A stretch of DNA of 64,000 bases, taken from Pseudomonas abyssi (GTDB lineage: Bacteria > Pseudomonadota > Gammaproteobacteria > Pseudomonadales > Pseudomonadaceae). Made by a program: the position numbers and the translations under genes. The notes under the pieces are model-generated. The model had not been told where the DNA came from. It saw only the letters and a program-made list of their open reading frames with translations, and made no database searches. The first letter of the stretch is position 1, and the number at the start of each line of letters is the position of its first letter. The DNA lies in the NCBI RefSeq assembly GCF_002307495.1, contig NZ_NTMR01000005.1, positions 277,865 through 341,864 of the forward strand, in the 5' to 3' direction. This document shows, in pieces, positions 17,382-32,019 of this stretch.

Positions 17382-18604
17382 TGAACAAACTGATGCAGTG
17401 GGTGAATGAGCGGATGTCCGTCACTCAGGTGATGGAAGATCACCTGACCAAATACTACGCTCCCAAGAACTTCAACTTCTTCTACTTCTTCGGCTCGCTG
17501 GCCATGCTGGTGCTGGTTAACCAGCTGGTAACCGGTATCTGGCTGACCATGAGCTACGAGCCGTCTGCCGATGGCGCGTTTGCCTCTGTCGAGTACATCA
17601 TGCGTGATGTCGAGTACGGCTGGCTGCTGCGTTATCTGCACTCCACCGGCGCCTCGGCGTTCTTCGTCGTCATCTACCTGCACATGCTGCGTGGCCTGAT
17701 GTACGGCTCTTACCAGAAGCCGCGTGAGCTGATCTGGCTGTTCGGTATGCTGATCTACCTGGTGCTGATGGGTGAGGCCTTCATGGGCTACCTGCTGCCC
17801 TGGGGTCAGATGTCCTACTGGGGTGCCCAGGTGATCATCTCGCTGTTCGGTGCGATTCCGTTCATTGGTCCGGATCTGGCCCAGTGGGTGCGTGGTGACT
17901 TCCTGATCTCCGGTATCACGCTGAACCGCTTCTTTGCTCTGCACGTGATTGCACTGCCGATCGTGCTGCTGGGCCTGGTTGTGCTGCACATCATTGCGCT
18001 GCACGAAGTCGGCTCCAACAACCCGGATGGTATCGATATCAAGAAGTACAAGGACGAGAATGGCAAGCCGCTGGATGGTATCGCCTTCCACCCTTACTAC
18101 ACCGTCAAGGATATCGTCGGCGTTGTGGTCTTCCTGTTCGTGTTCTGCTCGATCGTGTTCTTCTTCCCGGAGATGGGGGGTTATTTCCTTGAGAAGCCGA
18201 ACTTTGAAATCGCCAACCAGTTGAAAACGCCTGACCACATTGCCCCGGTCTGGTACTTCACGCCGTTCTACGCGATTCTGCGTGCGGTTCCGTCCATTGC
18301 AGGCTCTGCTTTCCCGGGCGTGCTGGCGATGGGTGCGGCGATCGCGATTCTGTTTGTGTTGCCCTGGCTGGACCGTAGCCCGGTTCGTTCCATCCGTTAC
18401 AAAGGCTGGATGAGCAAACTGTGGCTGGTGATCTTCTGCGTTAGCTTCGTGATTCTGGGTGTGCTGGGTGCTATCCCGTCCACACCGGTTCGCACACTGG
18501 TATCGCAGATTTGCACCGTTCTGTATTTCGCCTTCTTCATCCTGATGCCGTTCTACACCCGGATGGAGAAGACCAAACCGGTTCCGGAGAGGGTTACTGG
18601 CTAA
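17381..18604 (+). CDS. petB: Cytochrome b of the bc1 complex
   Basis: 407-residue membrane subunit carrying two b haems and the quinol sites. HSTGASAFFVVIYLHMLRGL and FALHVIALPIVLLGLVVLHI hold the paired haem histidines. The PEWY-type Qo motif is replaced by PVWYFTPFYAILRAVP, the form usual in gammaproteobacteria. Eight hydrophobic segments are apparent. It is coupled by 1-nt overlaps to petA and petC. Confidence 0.97.
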   Translation: MNKLMQWVNERMSVTQVMEDHLTKYYAPKNFNFFYFFGSLAMLVLVNQLVTGIWLTMSYEPSADGAFASVEYIMRDVEYGWLLRYLHSTGASAFFVVIYLHMLRGLMYGSYQKPRELIWLFGMLIYLVLMGEAFMGYLLPWGQMSYWGAQVIISLFGAIPFIGPDLAQWVRGDFLISGITLNRFFALHVIALPIVLLGLVVLHIIALHEVGSNNPDGIDIKKYKDENGKPLDGIAFHPYYTVKDIVGVVVFLFVFCSIVFFFPEMGGYFLEKPNFEIANQLKTPDHIAPVWYFTPFYAILRAVPSIAGSAFPGVLAMGAAIAILFVLPWLDRSPVRSIRYKGWMSKLWLVIFCVSFVILGVLGAIPSTPVRTLVSQICTVLYFAFFILMPFYTRMEKTKPVPERVTG

Positions 18605-19392
18605 TGAAAAAACAACTGATTGCCCTGATGTTTGCGCTGGTACCGGCCTTGGCCTCGGCTGCCGGTGGCAGCGGCTACCACCTGGATGAAGCCAACATCG
18701 ATCTGACCGACAAGGCTGCCCTGCAGGATGGTGCGCGCACCTTCGTCAACTACTGCATGGGTTGTCACTCGGCTCAGTACCAGCGCTATGAGCGCGTGGC
18801 GACTGATCTGGGTATCCCGGAGCAGCTGATGCTCGACAACCTAGTCTTCACCGAGGGCACCCTGATCGGTGACCACATGAAGAACGGTATGCGTGCCGAG
18901 GATGCCAAAACCTGGTTTGGCGCGGCGCCACCGGATCTGACGCTGGTAGCACGTGTACGTGGTACTGACTGGCTGTACACCTATCTGCGTACCTTCTATG
19001 AGGATCCGTCTCGCCCGTTGGGTGCCAACAACAAGGTATTCCCCAACGTGGGTATGCCTAACGTGTTGGCTGAGCTGCAGGGCCGCCAGGTGATTGGCTG
19101 CAAGGCCATGCCGGTGAAGGATGAAAGCGGCAACATCATGCGCGACACGCTGAGCGGTGAAGTGGTCAAGGACGAGCAGTGCGATGTGCTGACCGTGGTG
19201 CCGGATACCGGCACTCAGACCGAGGAAGAGTTTGATACCACCGTGCGTAATCTGGTGACCTTCCTGGCCTACTCGGCTGACCCGATCAAGCTGGAGCGTC
19301 ATCGTATCGGTGTCTACGTGCTGCTGTACCTGGCCTTCCTGTTCGTGTTCGCGTACTTGCTCAAGCGCGAATACTGGCGTGATGTGCATTGA
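18604..19392 (+). CDS. petC: Cytochrome c1 of the bc1 complex
   Basis: 262-residue periplasm-facing haem c subunit. A Sec signal ends near ALASA. The haem motif is CMGCH with Cys51, Cys54 and His55. MRAEDAKTWFGAAPPDLTL is a typical family segment, and a C-terminal transmembrane anchor (VYVLLYLAFLFVFAYLLKREYW) holds it in the membrane. The longer open frame upstream lies inside petB, and the ATG at 18604 overlaps the petB stop by 1 nt. Confidence 0.97.
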   Translation: MKKQLIALMFALVPALASAAGGSGYHLDEANIDLTDKAALQDGARTFVNYCMGCHSAQYQRYERVATDLGIPEQLMLDNLVFTEGTLIGDHMKNGMRAEDAKTWFGAAPPDLTLVARVRGTDWLYTYLRTFYEDPSRPLGANNKVFPNVGMPNVLAELQGRQVIGCKAMPVKDESGNIMRDTLSGEVVKDEQCDVLTVVPDTGTQTEEEFDTTVRNLVTFLAYSADPIKLERHRIGVYVLLYLAFLFVFAYLLKREYWRDVH

Positions 19393-19415
19393 TCGCCGGC
19401 ATGCCTGAGTGATCG

Positions 19416-19440
19416 CTGCGCGCCCCTTGCGGGCGCGCAG
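19416..19440 (+). terminator. Hairpin after petABC
   Basis: Perfect 10-bp stem CTGCGCGCCC/GGGCGCGCAG with a 5-nt loop, 23 bp after the petC stop, followed by TCGTTTCT. Stable stem but short T tract. Confidence 0.6.
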
Positions 19441-19452
19441 TCGTTTCTGGGG

Positions 19453-19458
19453 TATAAT
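19453..19458 (+). promoter_or_regulatory. Perfect -10 element for sspA-sspB
   Basis: TATAAT 94 bp upstream of sspA and just after the pet terminator. The nearest -35-like TTGCGG is 20 bp away and lies within the hairpin, so the promoter may need an activator or overlap the terminator. Confidence 0.5.
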
Positions 19459-19551
19459 GGCCGTTCGTGTGCGCGGGCTAGCCCGCGCTTGTTTATTTAG
19501 GGTGCCATGCAGGGCGCCTGCCGCAGTCCTTTAAAGGATGAGGGTTGAAAT

Positions 19552-20181
19552 ATGGGCGTTACCGCCAACAAGCGTTCCTCCATGGCGTTTTTCTCTGACC
19601 CGCTTGATCACTACTGCCATCGGGTCCGCATCGTGCTGGCGGAGAAGGGGGTCACTGTCGACGTGGTCGACGTAGAGTCTGGTGATTACCCTCAGGAACT
19701 GGCCGAGAACAATCCTTACAACAGTGTGCCGACACTGCTTGATCGTGATCTGGTGCTCTACGAGCCCAACATCATGATGGAATACCTGGATGAGCGTTTC
19801 CCGCATCCGCCGTTGCTGCCGGTCTACCCGGTAGCGCGGGCCAACAGCCGATTGCTGATGTATCGCGTACAGCGCGACTGGTGCCGTCTGGTCGATATTA
19901 TTGTCGATCCCAAGAGCGCTAGCGCCGAGGTGACGCGTGCTCGCAAGGAGCTGCGCGAAAGTCTGACCGGTGTTGCGCCGGTGTTCGCTGAAATGCCGTT
20001 TTTCATGAGCGATGAGTTCAGTCTGGTGGACTGCTGTATCGCACCCATCTTGTGGCGTCTGCCGCAGCTCGGTGTCGAGCTGCCCAAGCAGGCCAAGCCT
20101 CTGCAGGACTATATGGAGCGGATTTTCCAGCGCGAGGGCTTTATTGCCAGCCTGTCGCCGGCTGAGCGGGACATGCAATAG
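19552..20181 (+). CDS. sspA: Stringent starvation protein A
   Basis: 209-residue RNA-polymerase-associated protein with a glutathione-S-transferase fold. The thioredoxin-like N-domain has [24 protein letters not shown], then [40 protein letters not shown], then the all-helical C-domain. The PHPPLLP segment matches the SspA surface pocket. SspA alters promoter use in stationary phase and stress and affects virulence genes in several bacteria. GGATGAGGG precedes the ATG. sspB follows after 29 bp. Confidence 0.95.
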   Translation: MGVTANKRSSMAFFSDPLDHYCHRVRIVLAEKGVTVDVVDVESGDYPQELAENNPYNSVPTLLDRDLVLYEPNIMMEYLDERFPHPPLLPVYPVARANSRLLMYRVQRDWCRLVDIIVDPKSASAEVTRARKELRESLTGVAPVFAEMPFFMSDEFSLVDCCIAPILWRLPQLGVELPKQAKPLQDYMERIFQREGFIASLSPAERDMQ

Positions 20182-20210
20182 TCAATCTGAACCTTTGAGG
20201 AGAGACAGGC

Positions 20211-20621
20211 ATGACCGAGATGAACTCTAGCCGGCCCTATCTGGTGCGCGCGCTGTACGAGTGGATTCTGGATAACCAGTGCACGCCCTACCTGCTGGTC
20301 AACGCCGAATATCCCGATACCGCGGTGCCAACGGGGTTTGTCGAAGATGGGCAGATCGTGCTTAATCTGTCGCCCAGCGCGGTACGTCAACTGGACATGG
20401 ACAACGATCGAATCTGCTTTGATGGTCGCTTTGGCGGCGTTGCTCAGCAGGTCTGGATTCCAGTCGGTGCGGTAATGGCCATTTATGCGCGAGAGAATGG
20501 ACAGGGTATGGTCTTTGAATTGGAGCCCAGTGCGCCGCCGCCGGACGATGGTCCTGGTGATGACGATGCTGCGCCGCCCCGTCCGGAGTCAGGGCGTCCT
20601 GCATTGAAAGTGGTGAAGTGA
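20211..20621 (+). CDS. sspB: ClpXP protease specificity-enhancing factor
   Basis: 136-residue adaptor that brings ssrA-tagged proteins to ClpXP. The folded N-domain has SSRPYLVRALYEWILDNQCTPYLLV and the SPSAVRQLDMDNDRICFDGRFGG core. A flexible acidic/proline linker (PPPDDGPGDDDAAPPRPE) ends in RPALKVVK, the C-terminal ClpX-docking peptide. GAGGAGAG precedes the ATG. It forms the usual operon with sspA. Confidence 0.96.
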   Translation: MTEMNSSRPYLVRALYEWILDNQCTPYLLVNAEYPDTAVPTGFVEDGQIVLNLSPSAVRQLDMDNDRICFDGRFGGVAQQVWIPVGAVMAIYARENGQGMVFELEPSAPPPDDGPGDDDAAPPRPESGRPALKVVK

Positions 20622-20647
20622 GGCCTGCTTTGCCAACGGTAATAACA

Positions 20648-20677
20648 CAAGAAGCCCCGCATATGCGGGGCTTCTTG
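20648..20677. terminator. Bidirectional intrinsic terminator between sspB and the BON lipoprotein gene
   Basis: Perfect 13-bp stem CAAGAAGCCCCGC/GCGGGGCTTCTTG with an ATAT loop between convergent genes. The flanking T- and A-rich ends allow use from both sides. Confidence 0.8.
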
Positions 20678-20697
20678 TTATGGCGGGGTGCATGCTA

Positions 20698-22239
<1,542 letters not shown>

Positions 22240-22240
<1 letters not shown>

Positions 22241-24063
22241 CAGAGGGCGTTGGCGCTACTGTCCGGGGCTGGCTGCAGCACGCCATTGTGGATTTCACCC
22301 CAGGACAGCTGCCGTTGGATGCGCCCATCCTGGTCGAGGGAAAGGGTGCCGGTGGCGCCTTCGATGCGGGTGTCAGGGTACTGGCGCATCTGTGGCAGTC
22401 GGGCAAAGACGCGCTGGGTGTCCACGCCCATCGCATACAGTCGTCCGAGCGCGCCACCAGCCTGCGGCCAGTTGCCTGTGACAGCGCCGTAGAGTGGATC
22501 GCTGTGATCGAGTAGCCACGGGATTTCGGCAATCAGCAGGCCTTCCAGGTCGGAGTTCTGTAGTCCGCTGGGGTCAATTTGGTAAGAGTGGGAGGTCGCA
22601 TATACCGGCAGGTCGGCAGCGTACTGGAACGCCAGTGTCGGCTTGATCTGGCGTGCCTGCAGCGGTGTCGCGGCCAGGAATAGCGCATCCAGATCCTGGC
22701 GCGGGGTCGGCTGGGTCATGACGCTGCCCAGAATGCCCTTGACGCGGTTGGCACGCCGCTCGCTTTGCTGGATCTTCAGCAGTTCACCCATCTGGTTGGC
22801 GACGGCGGCGGGCTGATCGACCAGCTCCTGACCAATGATACTGCCACCCATGCCTTCCCATTCGGCAATGAAGGCGCGGTTGGCGCGCCGGCTCCAATCG
22901 TCACGGGTGCTCAGGGTGGCGACGCGACGGTGGCCGTCGGCCCAGGCGCGCTGGGCGGCAGAACGGGCTTCATCTTCCGGGGCCAGGCCGAATTGATAGA
23001 AAGTGCTACCGGCGGCCGGTTGCTCGGCGTAATTCAGTGCCAGCGTGGGTAGAGGCAGTTCCGAAGCGCTTGCCAGCTGGGCTACCTTGTCTTTCTCCAG
23101 CGGCCCGATCATCCACTGAACGCCTTCGCGCTGCGCCTGATTGAGTGCATCGACGACCTGGGTGTACTGGGTGCTGTCGTACAGGGTGACCTGCGGTTGC
23201 TCCAGGCCTTCGCTCTGAGCCTGGTACTGAGCGGCCAGAAAACCGTCGCGCAGTGCCTGAGCGGCGCCGGCCAGGGGGCCGTTGAACGGCAGCAGCAGGC
23301 CGATATGGGTTGGCCGGCTCGCATGGAGGGCCTCGATCTGTTGCACTGGCTGCGGCAGTTGGCCAGCTGCGGGGTGATTGGGGTGCTCGTCCTTCCAGGT
23401 TTGCAGTGCGCGCATCTGTAGGTCGAGGTTGCGCTCGGTACGGGTGATTAGTGCCAGTTCAAGCCAGCCTGCATAGTCACCGCTGGCGTTCTTGCTGGCT
23501 TGTTGCAGCGCGGCTGTGTCCGCAGCGCTCAGACTTTCCCAGATGGCTTGCCGGTTGCTGGCCTGGCGTCCGGCCGGCAGCAGGCCGTCGATGTATACGC
23601 GCTCTTGGGCTGCCTCGACCGGCTGGTTGTTGGCTTCCAGAATGTCGGCGCGCAGTTGTTGAATGCGTAGTTGCTCCTCAACGGGGCGCAAATCCAGCTG
23701 CTGCAGGGAGTTGTGCTGAATGGCGCGCAGTGCGCGCGGGTTGTCGCCCAGTGCCAGGGCGCTGGTTGCTTGCAGTTCGCTGAAGCGAATCTGCTGGTCA
23801 GTCGGCAGATCGCTCTGCGGGACGCGCTGCAGGATTTGCTGGGTTCGCTCGGGGTTGCCGGCATTGAGCGCTGTCTGGGCTGCGTGCAGGCGCAGCAGGT
23901 TGGCCTCGGCACCTTCGCGGCGGTCAGCGTTCTTGAGGATGTCATCGACCGAAGCCTGTGGCGTGCGTGGCAGCTCGTCGAGACTCTGCGGGGTAGAGGC
24001 GCAGCCGGCCAGTAGCGCAGACAGGGTCAGGGCGAGGGCAGACAGGCGAAGCGTGCGAGGCAT
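22240..24063 (-). CDS. lpoA: Penicillin-binding protein activator LpoA
   Basis: 607-residue outer-membrane lipoprotein that activates PBP1A from outside the wall. Lipobox LLAGC (Cys21). The N-terminal half is a TPR-like helical region (residues ~40-270). The C-terminal half is a periplasmic binding-protein-like domain (THIGLLLPFNGPLAGAAQALRDGFLAA, WMIGPLEKDKVAQLA). The frame extends 40 codons upstream, but the signal peptide starts at MPRTLRLSAL with AAGGAT before it. It is first in the leftward operon lpoA-yraN-gmhA-BON and diverges from rsmI. Confidence 0.93.
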
Positions 24064-24170
24064 GCGGAGGGTATCCTTACGTGCGGGCAAAGCAGACGGT
24101 TGGTTGGCGCTATTGTAGCCGTCGGGTTGGCCAATCTCCAAGGCGGGCGGCGACTGTCTGGCCCCTGCTG

Positions 24171-24176
24171 TACAAT
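24171..24176 (+). promoter_or_regulatory. Possible -10 element for rsmI
   Basis: TACAAT 29 bp upstream of rsmI in the 141-bp divergent lpoA/rsmI gap. No clear -35 at 16-18 bp. Confidence 0.4.
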
Positions 24177-24204
24177 GCGTCACAAATCAGCCTCAGGAAT
24201 CGCC

Positions 24205-25062
24205 ATGACCATCGCTGCCGGCACCTTGTTTGTGGTTGCCACGCCCATCGGTAATCTGCAAGACCTGACACCCCGCGCGCTGCAGGTGCTGCGGGATGTC
24301 AGCCTGATCGCTGCGGAGGATACTCGCCACAGTGCGCGCCTCATGCAGCACTTTGGTATTGCTACCCCCATGACGGCCTGTCATGACCACAATGAACGTG
24401 AAAAGGGGTTGCGGTTGGTCGAGCGGCTGCTGGCGGGAGATGACATCGCCCTGATCTCCGATGCCGGCACGCCGTTGATTTCGGATCCGGGGTTTCATCT
24501 GGTGCGTCAGGCGCGCGAGGCGGGAGTGAAGGTGTCGCCGGTGCCGGGCGCCTGTGCCCTGATCGCCGCGCTGAGTGCTGCCGGCATGCCGTCTGACCGC
24601 TTTGCCTTTGAGGGCTTTCTGCCGGCCAAGGCGCACGGTCGCCAGCAGCGCCTGCAGGCTTTGCTGGCAGAGCCGCGTACCTGGCTGGTGTATGAGGCGC
24701 CGCATAGGCTGCTTGAGTGCCTTAGAGACATGCAGCAGGTGCTGGGGTCGCAGCGGCGGGTGCTGCTGGCCCGCGAGCTGACCAAGACCTTTGAAACCCT
24801 GCACGCGGCGCCGCTGGACGAGCTGGTCGCTTGGGTGGCGGCGGATGCAGACCAGCAGCGCGGCGAGTGCGTGCTGGTGGTGGAGGGTGCGCCGGAGCCG
24901 GAGGCTGACGAGGTGAGTGCCCAGGCCCTGCGTGTGCTGGATCTCCTGCTGGCCGAGCTGCCAGTCAAGCGTGCCGCCAGGCTGGCTGCAGACATCACTG
25001 GGGTGCGCAAGAACCTGTTGTATCAGGTGGCGCTTGAGCGTGGTGATGGCACGGCGCGTTGA
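24205..25062 (+). CDS. rsmI: 16S rRNA 2'-O-ribose C1402 methyltransferase
   Basis: 285-residue SAM-dependent tetrapyrrole-methylase-fold enzyme that modifies the ribosomal P-site region. GTLFVVATPIGNLQDLTPRALQVL, AEDTRHSARLMQHFGI, ALISDAGTPLISDPGFHLV and LVYEAPHRLLECL are diagnostic. The ATG at 24205 follows CAGGAAT. The in-frame upstream codons overlap the promoter. Its stop codon overlaps the apparent rnpB promoter. Confidence 0.95.
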   Translation: MTIAAGTLFVVATPIGNLQDLTPRALQVLRDVSLIAAEDTRHSARLMQHFGIATPMTACHDHNEREKGLRLVERLLAGDDIALISDAGTPLISDPGFHLVRQAREAGVKVSPVPGACALIAALSAAGMPSDRFAFEGFLPAKAHGRQQRLQALLAEPRTWLVYEAPHRLLECLRDMQQVLGSQRRVLLARELTKTFETLHAAPLDELVAWVAADADQQRGECVLVVEGAPEPEADEVSAQALRVLDLLLAELPVKRAARLAADITGVRKNLLYQVALERGDGTAR

Positions 25063-25087
25063 CGGGCGCGGCGCCTGCCGCTACTCT
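25059..25087 (+). promoter_or_regulatory. Promoter of rnpB
   Basis: TTGACG at 25059-25064 (overlapping the rsmI stop) and TACTCT at 25082-25087 with a 17-bp spacer. It points to a start about 9 bp downstream, where the mature RNase P RNA begins. Confidence 0.55.
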
Positions 25088-25095
25088 TGCCGCCG

Positions 25096-25448
25096 AGAGT
25101 TGGCCGGGCAGTCGCTGTGGTGGTGCGCAAGCACTGTCATGGAGGAAAGTCCGGGCTCCAAAGGGTAGAGTGCCAGGTAACGCCTGGGAGGCGTGAGCCT
25201 ACGGAAAGTGCAGCAGAAAGCAAACCGCCTAAGCGCGCAAGCGCCGGTAAGGGTGAAAAGGTGCGGTAAGAGCGCACCGCGCAGCTGGCAACAGTCTGTG
25301 GCGTGGTAAACCCCACTCGGAGCAAGACCAAATAGGAATCCGTTGGTGTGACCCGCACTGGATTCGGGTAGGTTGCTAGAGGTCGTCAGTGATGGCGATC
25401 CCAGAGGAATGACTGTCCTCGACAGAACCCGGCTTACAGGCCAACTCT
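25096..25448 (+). ncRNA. rnpB: RNase P RNA (type A, M1 RNA)
   Basis: Catalytic RNA that removes 5' leaders from tRNA precursors. The 5' end AGAGTTGG pairs with the 3' end CCAACTCT. Conserved core elements are present: GAGGAAAGTCCGGGCTCC at 25142-25159, GGTAAGGGTGAAAAGGTGCG near 25246, AGACCAAATAGG, and the 3' core ACAGAACCCGGCTTACAGGC. Length about 353 nt fits type A. The position between rsmI and mraZ is the Pseudomonas arrangement. Confidence 0.96.
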
Positions 25449-25483
25449 TAATTTCTTTCCTGTGTGACATCCTTCGCTTTTAG

Positions 25484-25540
25484 AGCAAAAAAATCTTATT
25501 CCTCACAATTCACTTTAAGTTGTGGGGCGATCTTTTTGCT
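25484..25540 (+). terminator. Long hairpin downstream of rnpB, probable terminator
   Basis: Outer arms AGCAAAAAAATC/GATCTTTTTGCT and inner arms CCTCACAA/TTGTGGGG (one G-T pair) fold into one long stem-loop 36 nt past the RNase P RNA, followed by GTTTTTTG. The rest of 25449-25643 is AT-rich with no gene. Confidence 0.5.
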
Positions 25541-25643
25541 TTGGCTGTTTTTTGTCCTCTTCCATATACCTACTTTGCATCCCGATTCCCGGTAAATAGC
25601 GCTAAACCACTGCTACGCAAGGTTTTTTTCCTCTGCGCGGCTA

Positions 25644-25672
25644 TTGACGCTGTTTGGGCGCATTTCTATAGT
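25644..25672 (+). promoter_or_regulatory. Main dcw cluster promoter (Pmra)
   Basis: TTGACG at 25644-25649 and TATAGT at 25667-25672 with a 17-bp spacer, a near-consensus sigma70 promoter. Expected start is near 25679, giving a leader of about 73 nt before mraZ. Confidence 0.75.
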
Positions 25673-25681
25673 GTCGCAAAG

Positions 25682-25716
25682 TGGTGTTAAGTGGGTCGAA
25701 GTGGGAAATTTTGGCG
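25682..25716 (+). promoter_or_regulatory. Four MraZ-type direct repeats downstream of Pmra
   Basis: TGGTG, TGGGT, TGGGA and TGGCG start at 25682, 25692, 25702 and 25712, exactly 10 bp apart. Known MraZ operators are TGGGN repeats with 5-bp spacers at the dcw promoter. Their position just after the expected start fits autorepression by MraZ. Confidence 0.72.
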
Positions 25717-25751
25717 CTTTCGGCCGCCAACCAAGGAAAAAGGACTGCAGC

Positions 25752-26207
25752 GTGTTTCGCGGAGCCAATGCCATCAATCTCGACGCCAAAGGGCGACTCG
25801 CGGTGCCAGCGCGCTACCGCGACCGTCTGTTGGAGTCGTGTGGCGGGCAGTTGGTCGCGACCATCGCGCTGGAAGAGCGCTGTCTCTGGATCTACCCGCT
25901 GCATGAGTGGGAAGTGGTCGAAGAGCAACTGCGCAAGGCGCCGAACATGAACCCGGCAGTCAAGCGCCTGCAGCGCCTGCTGATTGGTAATGCCAACGAT
26001 CTGGAGCTGGACAGCAACGGTCGCTTTGTTATTCCGCCGCTGCTGCGTGAACACGCCGGGCTGGACAAGAAAGTCATGCTGGTCGGGCAAATCAATAAAT
26101 TCGAGCTCTGGAGTGAAGAAGCCTGGACGGCTACCACCAGTGCCTATCTGGACGAATCGCAGGAAGCCGGCGAACTGCCGGAACAACTGCATTCGCTGAG
26201 TCTATGA
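25752..26207 (+). CDS. mraZ: Transcriptional regulator MraZ
   Basis: 151-residue double AbrB-like-fold DNA-binding protein that represses the dcw cluster. [23 protein letters not shown] and the repeat [18 protein letters not shown] hold the two conserved DxxGR motifs. The start is GTG at 25752 with AAGGA nine bases before. Upstream in-frame codons run through the operator and are not coding. It is the first gene of the cluster and overlaps rsmH by 4 nt. Confidence 0.95.
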   Translation: MFRGANAINLDAKGRLAVPARYRDRLLESCGGQLVATIALEERCLWIYPLHEWEVVEEQLRKAPNMNPAVKRLQRLLIGNANDLELDSNGRFVIPPLLREHAGLDKKVMLVGQINKFELWSEEAWTATTSAYLDESQEAGELPEQLHSLSL

Positions 26208-27141
26208 GCGCCGCAACCGGCTATTCACATATCAGCGTGCTGCTGAACGAGGCGCTTGACGGTCTGGCCATTCAGGCTGACGGCCTTTATATCGACGGTA
26301 CCTTTGGGCGCGGCGGACATAGCCGCGCGCTCCTCGCGCAGCTTGGGCCGGAGGGCAGGCTGATCGCCTTCGATAAAGATCCGGAGGCCATCCGGGTTGG
26401 CGACCAGCTAGCGGCCGAAGACGGCCGCTTTGTCGTTGTACAGCGCTCCTTTGCCGAGATGGCTGACGAATTGCGCGCGCGCGGTCTGGCCGGGCAGGTA
26501 CAGGGCGTTTTACTGGATCTGGGCGTGTCTTCGCCGCAGCTGGACGACCCGACCCGCGGTTTCAGTTTTCTCAACGACGGTCCGCTGGACATGCGCATGA
26601 ATCCGTCCGCAGGCCAGAGCGCTGCCGACTGGATCAACAGCGCCAGCGAGGCGGATATTGCGACGGTACTCAAGGAGTACGGTGAAGAGCGCTTTGCCAA
26701 ACGCATGGCCCGCGCCGTGGTGGCCCGTCGTGCCGAACAGCCGTTCACCCGCACTGCCGACCTGGCTGCCGTGATTAAGGAAGCCAACCCCGCCTGGGAA
26801 AAGGGCAAGCACCCGGCGACCCGCGCTTTTCAGGGTATTCGCATCTTTATCAATCGTGAGCTGGACGATCTTGCCGACGGCCTGCGTGCGGCACTGGCAG
26901 TGCTGGCCCCCGGCGGACGTATGGCGGTGATCAGCTTTCACTCGCTGGAAGATCGCATGGTCAAGCAGTACATGCGCCGTGAGGCCAAGGGCGCGCCCAT
27001 TCCGCGTGACCTGCCCATTCGCGATATCGATATTCCGGTGTCCATCAACCTGGTGGGTAAGGCGATCAAACCGAGCGCAGCCGAAGTGGATGCCAATCCC
27101 CGTGCTCGCAGCGCCGTATTGCGCGTAGCGGAGAAACGTTG

Positions 27142-27142
<1 letters not shown>
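26204..27142 (+). CDS. rsmH: 16S rRNA m4C1402 methyltransferase
   Basis: 312-residue SAM-dependent N4-methyltransferase (MraW). [28 protein letters not shown] (SAM loop), [20 protein letters not shown] and [17 protein letters not shown] are diagnostic. It modifies the same nucleotide as RsmI, encoded just upstream of rnpB. ATGA overlap with mraZ. Confidence 0.97.
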
Positions 27143-30629
<3,487 letters not shown>

Positions 30630-30637
<8 letters not shown>

Positions 30638-32018
30638 AGCGCTGCGCCTGAGCGACCTGCTGAAACCTCTGATGGCGACCCTCAATGGGGTCGATACTCA
30701 TTTTGACAGCGTCAGCATTGATGCACGTACCGTCGAGCGTGGCGGCCTGTTTGTTGCCTTGGCTGGCAGCCGCAGCAACGGTCATGACTTTGTTGCCCAG
30801 GCCCGTGAAAACGGCGCGGCGGCGGCGATGGTCGAGTATCTGGTGGATGACCCGCTGCCGCAGCTGCTGGTGCATGACTGCCAGTTGGCGCTGGGCAACC
30901 TGGCCGCTCTGGTACGCAAGCAGTTCAGCGGCACGGTCATCGGCATTACCGGTTCCAGCGGCAAAACCACCGTCAAGGAAATGCTGGCCGCCATCCTGCG
31001 CGAATGCGGCCCGGTGCTGGCCACTCGCGGCAACCTGAACAACGAATTGGGTGTGCCGCTGACCCTGCTGCAACTGACCAGCGAATACCGTTTTGCGGTG
31101 ATCGAGATGGGCGCCGCTCAGGTGGGCGACATCCATTACAGCATGGGCCTGGTCAAGCCGCAGATCAGCGTGCTGACCAATGCCGAGATGGCGCACGTCG
31201 GCCGCTTTGGCAGTCCGGAGAGTATCGCCAAGGCCAAAGGCGAAATTGTTTCTGCGCTGCCGGCCGGGGGTCACGCGGTGCTGAACCTGGATAGTCCCTG
31301 GTTCGAACAGTGGTATCAGTTGCTCGGCAGCCGGCGTACCGCCAGCTCATTCAGTCTGAAGAATCCGACTGCGCAGCTGCGCGCCGAGGCGCTTGAGCTG
31401 GACGAGCAGGGGCGTCCGCGCTTCAACCTGATCACGCCGGCAGGTGGCGTGTCCGTGCAACTGCAGCTGCGCGGCATGCACAACGTTGCCAACGCGCTGG
31501 CTGCTGCTGGCGCCGCCTTGCAGGCTGGTGCCGACCTGAGAGCCATTGCCGCGGGCCTGGCTGCACTGGCACCCGTTGATGGTCGTGGTAACTGGGCGGT
31601 TGGCCTGGGCGGCGCGCAGATCATCGACGACGCCTACAACGCCAACCCTGCCTCGGTCATCGCCGCCATCGACCTGCTGGCCAGCATGGACGGGCGCCGC
31701 GTGCTGGCGCTGGGTGACATGGGTGAGCTGGGCGAGTGGGCCGAGCAAAGCCATCGTGAGGTTGGTGAGCACGCTCGCAAGGTCGGCCTGGATGCCCTTT
31801 ATGCCACCGGCCGGCTGTCTGCCCTGGCCGTTGACGCTTTTGGTGAGCAGGGCTGCCTGTTCGATAGCCGCGAGGCGCTGGTTGCCGCGCTGGTTCCCAC
31901 TTTGGACGCCAACACCCGAGTGCTGGTGAAAGGCTCGCGCAGTGCGGGCATGGATACTGTCGTCGCCGGCCTTCTGGCCCCGGCTGACGCGCTCAACAAC
32001 GACAACGGGGCCAGCTGA
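30630..32018 (+). CDS. murF: UDP-MurNAc-tripeptide:D-Ala-D-Ala ligase
   Basis: 462-residue Mur ligase that adds D-Ala-D-Ala, completing the UDP-MurNAc-pentapeptide. The ATP loop is [14 protein letters not shown], followed by [29 protein letters not shown] and [11 protein letters not shown]. The ATG at 30630 overlaps murE by 8 nt. The longer upstream frame is inside murE. Confidence 0.96.
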
Positions 32019-32019
32019 C

